64,000 bases of DNA, taken from Rhynochetos jubatus (Eukaryota > Chordata > Aves > Eurypygiformes > Rhynochetidae). The position numbers and the translations under genes are program-made. The stretch is taken from the NCBI GenBank assembly GCA_027574665.1, contig CM050653.1, positions 42,792,118-42,856,117 of the forward strand, written 5' to 3'. Below, one piece after another: positions 1 to 14,700 of the stretch; position 1 is the first letter of the stretch, and each line of letters begins with the position of its first letter. A model generated the notes under the pieces. The model was not told the origin of the DNA. It searched no databases and saw nothing but the letters and a program-made list of their open reading frames with translations.

Positions 1-3000
1 GAAAGGCACTAAAGGCTGTCATCCAATGTTCAACCTGAAAAATAACATTAGATCCCACTTAAAATCAGTGGTCTTACAAGAATTCTTTCAGGCTTAGTGG
101 AGTATCTGAAACTGTTAGTCAAACCCGGTCATTAACTGGAGGGAAGTAATTGCCCCAGCTGCCCAAAATACCATAGAAGATTCATCATGTGTGCAGGGTT
201 TTTCTGGTTGCAGGGAATGAACCTGTTCCCACATCTAAGTTGTGTCCCTCTCAAACAGCTGGAGCTTAGACCCTCTTAATTTTGCTATTACATTATAAGG
301 GAGCCAATTATCCTGTGGCATATTCATTTAAATTAATTTAAATTGTAAATAAGTAAACAGGATTAGACCAAGGATTTGGCCTGACTCTTGTCAGCTTGGG
401 GGAAAAAATGAGACCGTGTCCCCAAATAATACTGTTGCCAGCCAACATCTTAGTTCACTAAAAGAACAGTCTTGTGATGATAGTCATATTAAAAGTGCCT
501 AAAATCATTAGAATTAATTTTAAAATGGTCTCTCAGAAGCAGCTGGGCAAGGACTTAGAGGAAGAGAATAAGAGAGAGAAAAGTGAGGACATTAAAATGG
601 ACTGATTAATAAAATATGAATACAGACAAAGCTGTGCAGCTGGGGTTTTACACTAGCATTTAAAAATAACCATACATATTATTCTGCCTCTGGACCTTGT
701 ATCACTCAAAATCTTTTAGAAGCATATTGAAATTACTCAAAGAGGGACCATTTTGAACAGCTCCCCAGAGTTATGCATGATAATTTAAACGATGTTCATT
801 GTAAATCCTTCTGTCTAGTTCAAAAGTGTTATCTGCTTACAGACAACCCTCAGAGGGCAAAGTCGCAGCCTTAATCTGGCAAAATTATTGTACAGTGATG
901 ATGCATTTTTTGTGCTTACAAAAATGCAGCATGAGCACAGTAACAATGGATCTTATATATGGATGCTACAGTGTCAGGAGAAAAACATCAACTACATCAT
1001 TGTTTATACTAATGAGACATTTCTGAAATAACATTATTTATCTAAAACCAAGGACAGATCAATTTAAAAAGTCAAGGAGAACAGGTAAGGGAAGAGTCAG
1101 CTGTACTTCAATTTTAGGCGAAGTATCCTTCACTCGATACAGAAGCATTATGAAAATAAGTGTAAAGATGAATTAGACAAAGATAAATAGTTGAAAATAT
1201 TTGGATGGCAAGATCCCTGTGTATATATGAGTGCATAAGACCATGATCTTAAAAAATGAGAGAACTGAATTTGAAGTTCTCATTAGTTATCACTGAGGGA
1301 AGACATGTATGTGGCCTACAGAGCAGCGGATTTTTTTAAGCAGTGTAGCACTGTTCCCTGTTGGGCTTGCAAAACTGCTCTGCATTTGGGAACAGCATCC
1401 ACCCTGATGCAGATGGCTGGCACAGGCCCATGTAGTTTTCTTGCATTTAAGCTTTTAAGGTAAAACTGAAGTGAGATCTTGTTCTTCACCCTGAAGTCAA
1501 GGAGTGATTTTCTTCCTGTTCCTTTTTTCCTGTCCTTTATATTCACATGCAAGAAGGGTTTGGGCAGCACTTCCTAAATGTGCTGAGGAATCTCCTCCTG
1601 GAGAGGTGTGTGCAAATATTGTGTGCGTGTTCGAAAGCGAGTCAAAATGTGACCCCTGTTACCACAGCACTGTAATGAAACAGCATATTTGGTTTTATGA
1701 CAGATGCATAGGCCCTTCTGTACTTCTGACACTTTAGTTTGAATTGTGGCTTTCATTATGAACCTATTAGTTCAGGGTTTTAACAGAGCCAAGCAGCTCT
1801 GCTTTGGACTACTCTGGCACACACCACCACCAGAGCAAAAGTAATGGTTTATTTGGACAGTTTAATAAAATTCAATATCTATCTCAGCTGTTGCCAGCCT
1901 CAAAGACAAGCAAAAGTGCACGTGGAGGTTTTCAGATTTTACAAACCGTGTTCAGATTGTACAAGGCGTCTTTGCCTTTAAAACTACTTACACAAAAAGA
2001 TGAGAGTTCCTAATTTGAGGTAATTTCCTTGCCAAATTAGGCGAAAAACCTATTACAATATTGGCTGACATACTAATGGGTAAAAATAATGTTCAGAGAT
2101 AGCACAGTAAGCAGCTGAAATTCCATGGAATTTGATTTTAAATATCTGCTGATGATTGAATAAGAACAACGTGAGTCATCTGACATGGTGGGGTATAATG
2201 ATGCATTGCACGCTGTGCTCCTTTGTAAGGTGTTTTGAGATGTGTCGAAGAACGCATGCTTCACTCCTAAGTACATGTAATTGTTATTGATTAACAAAGA
2301 TATAATTCAGTAATAAACTAAACATTTTTTGATCCTTACAGATCGTCGAAGAACAAATCTTCCAAAGTACTAATTAAGCCTACAATTTTTTCAAGAGGAG
2401 CTTAAAAATTCTTGCAATATACATGTAAAAAACATCATATACTGCAAGCACTTGACTGGAAATGCATTTTCCCTTCCTTTTAATTAATTTTTCTGTGACA
2501 GTTATTCCCTACATTTTCAGAGCACAGAATAAAGTATATTGGGAGCTGTAATGCTAAAAGCCTTGCAACTGACAATTTTGATCTAGAGATTTTGAACCTA
2601 AAGATTGGATGACTCGGGATATTGGTTACAGACTATATACTCCTTAACCATAATGCCACTTGTTCAGAGCTGGTCTGGGTCCCAGGTGACCAAACAGGCC
2701 TTGGTGGGGGGAATCACTGGCCTGGGCTCTAGGTGGTCCCTTCTCCACTTTGCAGATGAGCAGTCAGAGCTTGGGGCTATTGTGTGATTTCATTTCCAGT
2801 CTCAGCCAAAGAGGAGTAGTGAACACCAGGTAACACTCTCATAAGCCATGCTTACCCATTATTCATTTATGTATCCCTTCGAACTACACCATTTATGGCT
2901 ACTACAAAGTATGCGTGTGCTAACTACCTAAATATTCCTGGGCAGACTTTGCACTAAAGCTGTCCTGGCTCCCATGCCATCAGCAGCATCCAACTAGCTA

Positions 3001-6000
3001 CTTCAAAGCTCAAGTGGCTCTGTCTACATGAGCCACAGCCACTGTGAACAACCCTATGCTCTCACTAATGCCCAGGGTCTAGATTGTCCTGCTTGGTGCC
3101 CTTAAATCACCAGGGACGGCTCGTCTGTAGGGACAGCATTTCAGTTGTCTTTCTGGAATGTAATGGTGACTTGTCAAGGTCAGGATCATGTTGGAGCAAA
3201 AGAAGGTAAAAACTCCCCCAAACTATCTGAGTTCCACTGGCTTCACGAAAGACATGAGAGTCTAGTCCAGTATCTGTAACAGGTAGCTTTCATAAGCATT
3301 GAAACACAGACACAAAAATACCACATTTGTGTATTGGAGGAAAATTCTGTATTGGAAAAGGCAGCATATGTTTTATGAAACAGCACCATTCCTGCTGGCT
3401 GCATACCTTACAGTCCCTTTTGCTGCAGGGTGCTGGCAGGGCTGTACTGCACCATGCACGGACATGTGCTCTGCTCTCGCATCCCCCCCAAACAACATGT
3501 GGGATGAAGGAAACTCCAGCCCAACATTTTCAAAATCTCTCTACCTTCAAATCTCTTTGTCATTCATAAACAAGTTCCTTTACAAATGCCTGGAAATAGC
3601 ACTCATATCTATTTTTAGAGTTGTCTAACACACTTCAAAAAGCAGCAAGGAATGCAAAAAAGCAGGACTGCCATGTGTCACTTTCTTTAAAAACAACACT
3701 TGGGTTGCCATGTCTTACTACTTTACTGCTTGTGAGATGAGCGGTGTCATCCTTGAGATTTTTACAGGCACTGATTCTAGTGAAATTTAGTCTCTCAAAC
3801 TATATTTACTTCAGTTTCTCAGGAACAGGAAACCAGGATATGATGGGACAAGAAAAACACACTGTTGGACATAAGACGGAATATTTGAGAAACATTAGCT
3901 GTGTGAGACACTTGCCTGGGACAAATATATGAGCGGGGAAGCAATACCTTGTGCTGTAATGTCTTACACTACATGAAGCCCAAAAAGGCTGCTGAAAGTG
4001 TAACACTGCACCATAGTTTAACAAGGATTGTTGCACTTTGACTATTTCTCCTACAGGGATGGAGACTCCCCATATTTAACACACAATGTGTTGTGCTCTC
4101 TGTGGAACTTGTTGATACAAACATGGTTTCATAGATAGCCCCAGAAGTGCTTCTGGACTGATCTTTAATATTACTTTTGTATATAACATATTTTCAAAAG
4201 CTACATTTCAGTACAATCAGGACAAGTGAAGAAACACTTGGAATTACCTTTGGCAACTTCAGTCTTTTTTGGCCCTGTTAAAATATACATTGCGATAGTA
4301 CAGATAGTCTTCCCCTCTAAGTGAGCATAAGATGAGGAATAGCTGTTCTGCATCTGTGGAAATTCATGGGATTTTGAACACATGAGAGAACAGGACTAAC
4401 TAGGAAATGAAAATGGGTCTGTAATGCAGAGGAGTTCCTTGGAAAAAATCCTTAATTTTCATGCTGTCAAGGATGACAACAGAGCTTGGCCATCATTTGC
4501 AGCTGTTCCGGGATATATCACAATGAACAGAGACTAGCCGTTATTGTTCAGTGTCTGCTTCAGTGTTCTCAATATCCTATAAAATTCTGAGCTTTACCTA
4601 ATTGGGCTAGAAGGAGAAACCAACCAATAAATCTATTTTTATTATGATTATGTTATACGAGCCTGGGAGTAAATGAATTTTAAATATATTGTCTGGGAAC
4701 ACTAGCTAATCATCTCCTAATCATAAGAGTAGTATTGAGAAGCAGACTGGGATATAGAATTGTTGTTCAAAAAGATTCTTTCTCTTAATCGTATAGCAAT
4801 TAGAATAGTCATATATTATTAGTCATTAGTGCCACCCATCGCCACCAAAGCCAGAGGCTGCCAGTGTGGCTGGAGCCATGCTTAACCCCTTTCTTACATA
4901 CAGCAGCAATTGAAAATGCATTATACCAGTGCTCCAAAACCGGTGTTGGTTTCTGGTAAGCTTCCTGATGGGTATAAAGAACTTTAACCTAGTATTCCCT
5001 AACGGTTTGGGATTTGAGAAATACCCTTACCTTCCATGTCCTAGTACCCCTGGGGTATCAGCAGAGATCCAGTATTAATGTTTGAGGCATCCTGCTCTGC
5101 ACTCACTTTCCCCCTTTCAGTTAAGGCAGGTGGGCTGCAGGCTGTGCATTTATGGGTGGCTTTCTTCTATGCTTACCCTGTGACATTTTTATTGATTTTG
5201 GGATGGGTGCTTTGACCTATTTTTGGAACTGTACATATAGAGATGTATTTTGAAACTGTGAATCTAAACAATAACCATGCTCGATTAGGAGAAAGAATAT
5301 GGAAAAAGAAAAAAAAAAAACCAAAAAACCAAACCAACAGCTGCTGTGTAGTGGACTCCTTGTCCCTGTCCTCAGTGGTCCAAACTGAATCACCTGGCAG
5401 GAGACCTATGCTGTGGAGAGCTGCCCTGGCATGCAGGCAGCTGTGTGTAAAGGTGCCTGGCTTCCCGGCAATTGATCTCTCCTCACAACTGCATTCACAA
5501 ACAGGTCTCAGCCCAGGGATGAAAGGAACATACTCAGTCCCAAAATCCAAACTGACAGAAGCCGGGGGTCTAGCAACGACCAACCTTAGTCAACATTATA
5601 CCGTTGTACATGCGACAGAGGCACAACTGTCCATTTTTGGGTGGGTCACTGACCTATTTGAAATGTCTCCTCACAGGCAAAAACATGTTCTGGCTGAATT
5701 AGGGAGATGCAGGTGGGCTGGGATCATCTTTGCACCTTCCCTCACCCTCTCTCCACAATAATTTGTTGTGGGTACGGTTCTTTAAGACACTATTACTACT
5801 TATAAATGACACCAGAAGAACAGATACTGGGATACCAGCTACAAAAGAAGCAGTCCTGAACAACCATTTTAGGTTTATAGCAGAGAAAGAAGAAGGTTAT
5901 GAAAATTTTTTGTCATTGAATATTGGGAACTCTCTTTTCCAAAGGCTAATTGAGGCATACTATAGCAGAAGTCTTCCTTGGAAATGCTACTGAGAAGACA

Positions 6001-7913
6001 GCGAAGGATGGACGCCTCTCTGTGCGTGCCATGGTAACAGCTGCATACAGAAACATAAGCATCACAGTTTGCATATTTACAACATTTAAATTCACTGACC
6101 TTGCATTTCTAGGAAGGAAAAAAAAATAAATTGAGGCAAAGGAAAAACTTGCAGGGCTTCCAAATCTGAGCTTTCAAGATCACTATTTTCCAGTGGTGAC
6201 ACTATTGCAAATTTTTTAACACTAATACAAAGCAAATTGCCTGATTGTATTCCAGGCTAAGCTGTACAGAGAGGCATATTCATCCCTAACATTGGTGACT
6301 GCCAGCTTGGTTCTGCATGTTCAGTAAATTATTACATAAAAGATTTCATATTGAAAGAGGGAGGTTGGACACAAGTTTAAACAACATATTTTACAATATA
6401 TACTCAAATATAGAATATATTTAATATATACTCAAAGCTCAGAGTTAAAATTCAATGTTCTATCTTCACTGTACATGACTGTGAGGATTTGTTTTTTCAC
6501 GGCTGCCCTAATTATCATGTGCTTTTTCTTTTTCCATACATCTATTATAGAAATAATAATTGATGGGGAAAAGCCCCCAGTACTCATCCATGCAGAGTTG
6601 TCAGAATTTATGGGCTGATGCTAAGCCTATACTAGTTTTGTAAAAAATTGGGCATATTTCCAGATATAGTAAAAAACCCCACAGAGATGAAGTAAAATAT
6701 GTTAATAACCTGAAAAAAAGTAAGCATATCAAATGGGTTTTATCTTGCTTGATATATGCAAAATGTATCAATTCAGTAGCAGTTCAGGCATTAAGCTTTA
6801 TTTTTTGCAAGCTGTAAGAATAGATAAATTTCCGTTTGAACCCAAAAAAACCCTCTCATTCATAATATAAATAGATTCTCTGAGTGAGAATCTTTGCAGA
6901 GAGTGACTGTTAGAAACAATCAGTCATCAAAATGAGGTCATGAAACACAAACCTTCAGAGAAGGCATCGATATGCTTCACTCTTACAACAACCTCCGAGG
7001 AAACCATGCTGCTCAGAGTATTTATGTCTGAAATGATAACTGTTTGCAAGCTTCAGATCAGTGAGGAAGAACTACAGTGCCTTCTCTTTTTTTTCCAGCC
7101 CTATCTGGCTGCCACCGCACCTGAACTGTCAAGGAACAAATACTCTGACTTCATCTTGTGTGCTCATTCCTCCGGATTCTGACAAGGCCTCTGAGGTTCA
7201 TAGATGTGTCAAGCCCATTGTAATGATTGCTGCTACAATGGATGCACTGAGGAATTAAAGGTGGAGATATATGTTGAAATTGCCCTTCTTATTCATCAGA
7301 GGTGCCAAGCCCCTGAAAGAAATTTCAAAGGAATAAACACTTCAGTAATATTTGATGGTTGGGTTTTGGTTTTTTATTTTTGGCTTCTACGGATTGTATT
7401 TTATATAAAGCAAACCCTCTTCACTCTGATTTTCTTATCTGAGAGAGGGTGCAAAAAATATGAACCTGATAACGGACAGAATTTTACCATTAAAACAGTT
7501 GCAATCAGCAATCTAATTGCCTTGCAGAGGAGCAGTGGGAGTGCATAAAACAGGATCCCTCCATTTCTACTTCATCATCCTATCCAAACAACTTCACCAT
7601 TCCTGTATTATTTTCTAGGTGTTTGCACCACCTATGCTAATAAAGATGATATGTCACAGTCAGCAAATAAAAAACAGTGTCTTCAGAAGGAATGGTTTCT
7701 TCGGAATGGAAAGAGTTTAACACATACACATCCATTCCAGGAGTCCAACACCTTTCCTCAGGAAGAACTTGTAAATGGCTTCATTCAAGAAAGCCTTTGG
7801 GATCTCTATTAAATTAGTTTTAGTGGGTAGGCTCTGTCAATCCAACAGTTTCCCTAAAGTAAAAATTTTAACCCCTCTGTTGCTCTTAAAGGGATTTAGT
7901 TACTTTAAAAAAA
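1..7913. other. Unique AT-rich non-coding sequence
   Basis: I see no supportable gene or recognisable transposon in this stretch. All open frames are short and none shows a domain, a signal peptide or a convincing exon structure. The longest pair, at about 5.2-5.8 kb on both strands, is treated separately as a finding. A run of 12 A lies at 5309-5320. Composition is AT-rich with sparse CpG, as expected for bird intergenic or intronic DNA. Very diverged repeats may be present that cannot be recognised by eye. Confidence 0.6.
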
Positions 7914-7936
7914 AGAGAGAGAGAGAGAGAGAGAGA
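7914..7936. repeat. (AG)n microsatellite
   Basis: About eleven uninterrupted AG units directly follow a run of eight A. This is a simple dinucleotide repeat and is probably length-polymorphic. It has no visible association with a transposon tail. Confidence 0.95.
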
Positions 7937-10900
7937 AAGGGGATAGCAGTTCATGCTGTTCAAATAAGTGTCAGCTCCAGCTGACTTAACCTACACTGCA
8001 GGGGTAATTCTTTTCAGAAGGCTACTTTGCAGATTTCAGAACATAATTGCATGAGCTCTTGTTTGGAAATATTTATGTAAAATTTTGTATGCTATCCCTC
8101 ACCATCCACAGTTCATCTATAGTCAAATCCCCCCTTAGCTGCTCCTGACTGGAGGTCCATGTGATCTCATGCCTGTCCAGCAACATAAACGTAACTATGA
8201 AAGAGCATGGCATGGGGCTTGCTCCATGCTCTTGATGTGTTACTGCTTTTGGAAGACAATTTATCTGAGATGTGTTTTAAGCTCACAACTTTGTTTTTCC
8301 AACAGTTCAGTAGTAGCCTGCCATGGTCTATAGGCAGGGATTTGGGCAAGCCAGGCTCTGGCCCAGAGGAGTCTGTGTCTGAGCCGAAAACTTCCCTTGT
8401 GTAGCATCCACAGATTAAATTCCCTCTGACACGGCTCAGCCCAAACTCCAGCACTCTTTGGAGAAGAGCCTATGTGTGCCTTGCTATCCAGCCAGCATGG
8501 CGTAAGCTTTCAAGAGTGGGCTGTAGCACCATCTGCCAGCAAATACCCTGAGTTAAGCAGAGCATGACTGCTCCAAGCCAAGGCTGGGCTACAACCAGCA
8601 GCAAGGAAAGGAAGAGCAGGGGTAACAGAGCTTGGTGGGATTATGCCTTGCTCTCAAATCCTGACCTCTGTGAGGACTACACTGCTGTTCCTGTGGGAAC
8701 CAGGATTCTCTCTTAACATAGCAAAAGAACAAGAAGCGGTCAGTACTGTGTTTGTTACCCAGTGACAACATTACATTGGAAACTAAGTCTTTGTCCACTA
8801 CCAAAAGCTAGAAGTCCTTCACCAGCTAGGGACTGAAACAACTCTGTTCTTTATTGTACCCAGACACAGAAGATTTTAGGTAAATTAATGTTTCAAAATA
8901 GATGCAGTATTTTACATTCTTGCATTTAGTCCTTCCATCTAAAGTCAGTGGGAGCTGAATTAGCTCATGCACTTTCAAATGACTCATCACTCGTGTTTGC
9001 TCCATGAAGTTCATCTCCTACTGCTCTATTCCATGAAGGCACAGTGCAACGAGGGCAGTACTCAGAAAAGAAGGCAAGTGTCCAAACTTCTCATGCCCTT
9101 TTCTCCCTACCAAATATATCTGGGCTAGGATCTTGCCGAAGCAAGTTGCTGCAGTGTCACTGATTGCAGCTGGTCTATGTTGAGTTACCCAGGACTAAGA
9201 TATATGGAACCTCAGGATAAATGAGCACTTGTCTGCATGTAATTTTTAATTGAAATGTTAATGTAATCTCCTATGCAGCAGACAACATTTAAATCAGATT
9301 TTCTTCAAATTTGCTGTTGCTGGAAACATATACACAAAAAAATAATAATCCCACAAATACGATCTTGAATCTTAACTCAGATGGGAAAATTCACAGGCTG
9401 TTCTCTTTAATTAATTTAGACATCACTAATTTAAACCTCTAAGCTCTCCTGAGTAATTCCAGTAACAACACTTAAAAATAATGCTCCTGTGAAAAGCTCT
9501 GCTAATTTGGAAAATGATCAGAATTAACGTTGCTCATTTCACAAAGAAGAAAGAAGATTGTCTGTGCTGTGGCACATGCAGGAAGTTCTAGTGTATTAGC
9601 AAACAAGATCAAGAATGGGATCACTAATACTGGCTGAAACAAACAAGATTTTTATATTTGAATATTCAACAGTAGGTTTTATGAAAGCATTTTTAGATTC
9701 TTCCACAAATTTCTCACAGATTACCTTCCAGGCTCCTCTGCTTTAATCCTACAACACTGTTAATGCATCTGGCTTTGGTCCAGTAAATAGAAAAGTTTAT
9801 TTTTTAACCTGCTGAATTTTTTATTTCTTATCAATGCCATTGTCTGTCTGTACTTCACTGAGCCCCTACAGGAGTATTTTTTTGCAAGAGCAGTGCCATG
9901 CAAAGGGGTGTTGAGCATTAGAAATTTTTCCTGTAGTGACTGATGAGATATTGAAAGCACATCTTTCAACAGAAGCCTGTACTCTCTTGCCTTTACATGA
10001 GTTGAATATATCCAGTGCAACTGAGTTGGTGATGTTTTGGATTCTCTCATCAAGGGTCTGTTGTTCTTCCCAGAGTGTAATTTGATTCTGTTGGGGCATC
10101 AGGGAGAGCCATTTGTCTAAGGAGCCAGCCTGTAGGCATGTAAGATTAGATGGTCTTGGCTGACTGTCAGTGGTATCTGTTTGTGAGATAAAATATATAA
10201 CCTTAGATCTGTCAGCAGTGTTGGTCTGTAAGTGGACTCAATAAATGCAACCAGCTAGTTACATGACATTTCAGTTGCACACAGTCAAAACACTAAATAT
10301 GCCATCAAAATATTCCTTAGCCAGATTCATAGTAAAAAGTTAAATCCATTGTTCCACACGTTAGTTTGCTACGAAACAAGAAGGTGTATAAAAATAACTC
10401 ATGCAGCGTTATAACTACCTGTTGCCCACTATGACCACACAAACTCAATCAAGCATAGGTAGGGTCCTGCCCTCTTGGATGATGTTAATTTTTGCCCTTG
10501 GGCTTTTGGGAGTTAGCAAAATGAGGTTATTAATCAGTTTTACTTAGAGGTTCTCACCACCACAACCATGATTAGACCTATCCATCTCATCTCTATTTCT
10601 GTTCATGAGCTCCTGGTCTTTATTAGCAACCTTGAAAGAGCCTAGACTACACACTGAATATCACAGACAGGAAGAAAGTGTATGGGATTCTGAAGGGAAG
10701 AGTAAGATGGCTAATTTTAGATATCTCTATCATTAAGCATGTGTATATTATATACAGGCTACCTGTCTGGCACTTGTTCCCTAGCTTATAAATCAAAAGA
10801 AAACTCTGATCTTTATTTGTTTCTGTAGAAATCAGTAAGAGGTCATAACGGCGTGTGTGTGCACATGTGACACTTTCTTTTTTTGAAAGAAATCTATGTT

Positions 10901-11620
10901 GAAATCTATGTAGTGTTGAAAATATAACATTTGGAAAGACAAGGAGGTCTGGGGTTGTTAATGTCAACATATGGCAGTATGCTTTTCACTCTTCATTTAA
11001 ATCTGGAATTGATTTTTGTTTTGTTTTTCTTTCTGATATCAACTGGAAAAGTAGATGATATGAGGAAAGTGAGATAAGCAGGAAGAACTCTGATATTTTT
11101 ACCTATTTAGACAACTACGATTACATTTCTATTGGTTTGCATTTGCAATGTGTTGTCTTTCAAGTGCTTCTTAGAGCAAAAAATACCCTAAAAGTAAATA
11201 TTCTTTCCAAAGCACTTTCTTGCATATTGAATGGCAGTACGATATTTCTACGTTACACTCAAGTGTCAGAAAAAATATGTAATATAAAAATAGTTCTCTT
11301 TTAAATATGTTCATATTTAGATCTTTGCAGGAACATTAGTTCAGTTAAACAAATTCTGACACTAGATTGTCATTTAACTTAGACTGATGTTGATCTCTTG
11401 CCCTCTATTTAAACAAAACCCAACTGAGGTGCTGGAGAGTGGAATAGTATATCCTTGCCTTGTTATATTAGAGGGACTGAGCACTCACAGAATATGTTTC
11501 AATACTAATTTTTGGAAAGACTATCCAGAACCTAGCCTTTTCTGACTGAAATGCTTTCGTAGGAAAAACTCTCCTTAACATTTTCACTACGTTCTGAGAT
11601 AGTATTTAAGAGTTTGAATA
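7937..11620. other. Unique non-coding sequence
   Basis: No gene or repeat can be supported here. The part at about 9.24-9.56 kb is rich in homeodomain-like TAATTA/TTAATT words and looks like vertebrate conserved non-coding DNA. That impression rests on composition only and would need cross-species alignment. Confidence 0.5.
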
Positions 11621-11790
11621 CAGATTTGCAAAGGCATTTAGATACTTAAATATGCAGATAGGTATCAAATAGGATTTACAGAATCTGGGGCTAATTCCCT
11701 TTATGAAGTAATGGGTATTAGACATCAAACAGACCTGGTGTTTTGGAAATTCCATTGGGCACTTCCATGCAGTATTAGTTGCCTAACAGT
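11621..11790. mobile_element. Decayed foldback MITE relic
   Basis: The left half reads as a degraded form of the 'gatttgcaaaggyatttaggc' type arm known from amniote non-autonomous DNA transposons. It continues with 'atgcagatagg' and then 'ggattt'. The right half (about 11735-11786) carries the same words in reverse complement order: a 'ggaaattcc' block, 'atgcagtatta', then 'gttgcctaa'. The two halves therefore form a long imperfect palindrome, by eye about 60-65% matched. The centre, near 'ctaattccctttatgaag', corresponds to the usual spacer. No transposase is present. The family assignment is from memory of the repeat's general shape and is not certain. Outer ends and target duplication cannot be defined. 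Confidence 0.5.
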
Positions 11791-14700
11791 CTCCTGAGTT
11801 TTTACTGTTGGCCTTCTGTCTGGAATTACTTTAAAATCTGGCTCTTAGATTAAGAGACAAGAAAGAGCAAGTTGTAATTTTATATTAACAGACAAAAGAA
11901 ATTAACATGTAAAATAAAAAAAAAAAAAGTGATGTGACAACCTGTAAATATCTTCTATGTAAGTTCTGGATGTTCACATTTTAAACTACTATCTAAGCAT
12001 AGCTCATGGTTATGAGGCCAGGAGGGTGTAATATATAACTAACAGAGTATAGATTACCTACCTTTACAAGACTGTTTATAAGAACACATCTGATTTGTCT
12101 TGGCATTTGAAATATATTTATAGCACATGAGCTCCTCTTTCATTCCAAGCTGAGCACAACTATGTGAACTATTACATTTTTCTCCTGCTGAAATCCAGAG
12201 ACATGAAATTGCTGCCTTGAGCCATGTTTTGAACTACAAACCACTGTCACTTGAACCAAGCAAAGCTTTAAAACTTACACTGCAAGACTTCTTCAGAAGC
12301 TACAATATCTCCCTCCAAACCTCTGAGTCAGCTGCTGATGGGAACAGACTGTTTTTCGGGTTGCCCCACAAGGTATTTACCTTTCAAGTCAATCACTGCT
12401 GAGTTCACTGTGTGTTGATCTTACATGACTACAACAGTAAGTCCCTAGTAAGTATTTACAAGAAATGTTAGTATGCCTAGAAGGTCAGTGTGCCATGACC
12501 ACGCACATGAAACAGCCCTGAGTGTAAAGACCTGACAGATGAATCTTGCTGTGTCCCTGTGCAATGAGATAAACAAATCTTTGCCTTTCAGGTTTTTTAA
12601 TCAAGCAAATAAAACCAAGAGAGATTTCTTTTGTTCTGTAATTGTATGTGTCTCTGTGCTGTGCCTTTCCCAGTTCGTTTGTTGTGATTTATATTTTCAG
12701 AAAAGCGTATAGTTATGCTGCATGAGAAATGTTGCTTTTGAATTGAATACTCTGACTGCAGCAACTCTAGATGAGCTGTGTCTTAATCTGACGATGATTT
12801 CTTGGTTTTGTAAAACCACTGTGTACAGTGGCTGTGTTACTTATAGTAATTAATTTTGGTCTCATCCTGTAAATTCTTTGCTGTGTGGGAATTGCCAGAA
12901 AATATTTTTTCTTGTATGCAATAAACCAAAAAAATATACTACAAACAAGTTTCTATTTAAAGATCATGCCATAGGTCAAACTCTGCTTTAGTTGTATAAG
13001 TTCAGATAAAGCATCAAGAAGTTCAAAAGGAACATGAAGATTTTCTAAAACTTCAGCAAGGCTCCTGTAAGCACTGGCATTAATGCGCCAAAATATGACT
13101 GAATATCCGAGGTGACTGGAAGAGTGCTGTTTTTATCTGCAGATCTCTCTGGTGAAGGTGAAGGAAGGACATCCATGGAGGATGTGAGAAAAGCAGAGTA
13201 CAAGGATTAAAGGACCAGAGGTGGCCTGAGATTTTTGGCAGGGAATCTAGCAAAGCTGGGCTCTGGGAAAGTATAATATAACTGCAATGTTAATACTAAA
13301 TGCCAGCAGCAAGTAATCAGCAGACAGTACTTGTTCAGCAGAGCAGGGAAAAAACCAAACAACTAAACTCACGTGTGGCCAGATCACACTACGAATGTGT
13401 CAGCAACTGTGTCTTTTGCACAAGGGGACCTGTCACCACCTGAAACCAGAAGTCTTCCCCAAGATAACTAAACTGGGATTAAGACCTTCTGGGTTAGGGT
13501 AGCTGTAAGCAATGTGTTAGAAGCAAAATATATCCCCAGAAAGGCATGTGTTATACATGAATTTTCCTTATGGACTTCAAGAAGCATCAGATACAAAAGA
13601 GTCAGCAGATCAGACAGTCTGCTTCCCTCTGATGACAGGGACTGGTCTTTACCTGTCCTTCCCAGTGTTTGGTACTGGACAGTCAGCCTTATTTTAAGCC
13701 CATCAAGCAATGACACACTTAGCCTTTCCCTTGTAGGATGCCATTCCTAACCTTCCAGCCCTCTATAAAAGGAAACTTTTTAATATACATGCCGAACTAA
13801 TGCAGCATGCAATTTTGGGAGTGTGCCATTTTGTTTCTCAAATTTACAAGAATTACTTTTAAATTAAAAAAAAAAAAAAGGAAAACCTTTCCAGTTTGAA
13901 AGCAAGATTTCACCTATAAGAAAACTCATTTTACAATCCAGTATGACAAATATACCTGTTGCCTGCTCCAGGTACTGATTTAGAATTGGAAGTGCTCCCT
14001 TCCCTGGAAGCCCTGTCTTCCCACACCTTTGAATTTTCAAAGGTGATAGTAACAAAGCGACCCAGTTTATATGTTTAACTTTAGCAATCTTATGTTGCTG
14101 AAAGTAAAGAAATTATGACTTTGGCAGCAGGAGGTTGGAGGCAGAGCCCATTCTGTTAGACAAACTTTGTCAGGAGATTTTTGGTTTAGACAATGAGATC
14201 TTACATTCATCTTAATGGTCCTCCTCAGGCTTGGCTGTGTGGGTGGTGGGTCAGGGTTTCCTAAATGGGAAGAAGAGGAAATGGTGCACAAAGGAGCCCC
14301 TGAGAGGAAACTGGGAAACCACTGTCCAGACATGATGAAAGGGAAGAAGAAATAGCATGCTTAAACTCTTGTCATGAAGGAGAGGGCTGATCCTGACCCA
14401 GCAGGGAAGAGCAGGGATACCTGAAACCCCAGCATCAGGAGGATGAGCTATTACATCAAGTGCTGAAAATGGGGACAGAAAATAACAGCACACCAGCTTC
14501 GGAGAGTGAGAGGGGAGTCTTGGTTGGCTGAAGCGGGCCTCCAGGGTGTGCTTTGTGTGAAACACTTGCTTGTTTCCCAGCAATACTGGTTTTGTACAGT
14601 TCACTCTGCACAATCTGCACAGTCACCCATGGTCACATTAGCCAGGGAACCACATGCTGTGTACAGAAGCTCTCAGCACGCGCACACAGCAGTGTAAGCC

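Noticed and set aside
8935..8985. 'aaagtcagtgggagctgaat' as an old amniote repeat fragment
   Set aside because: One phrase resembles common old repeats, but nothing around it supports an element.
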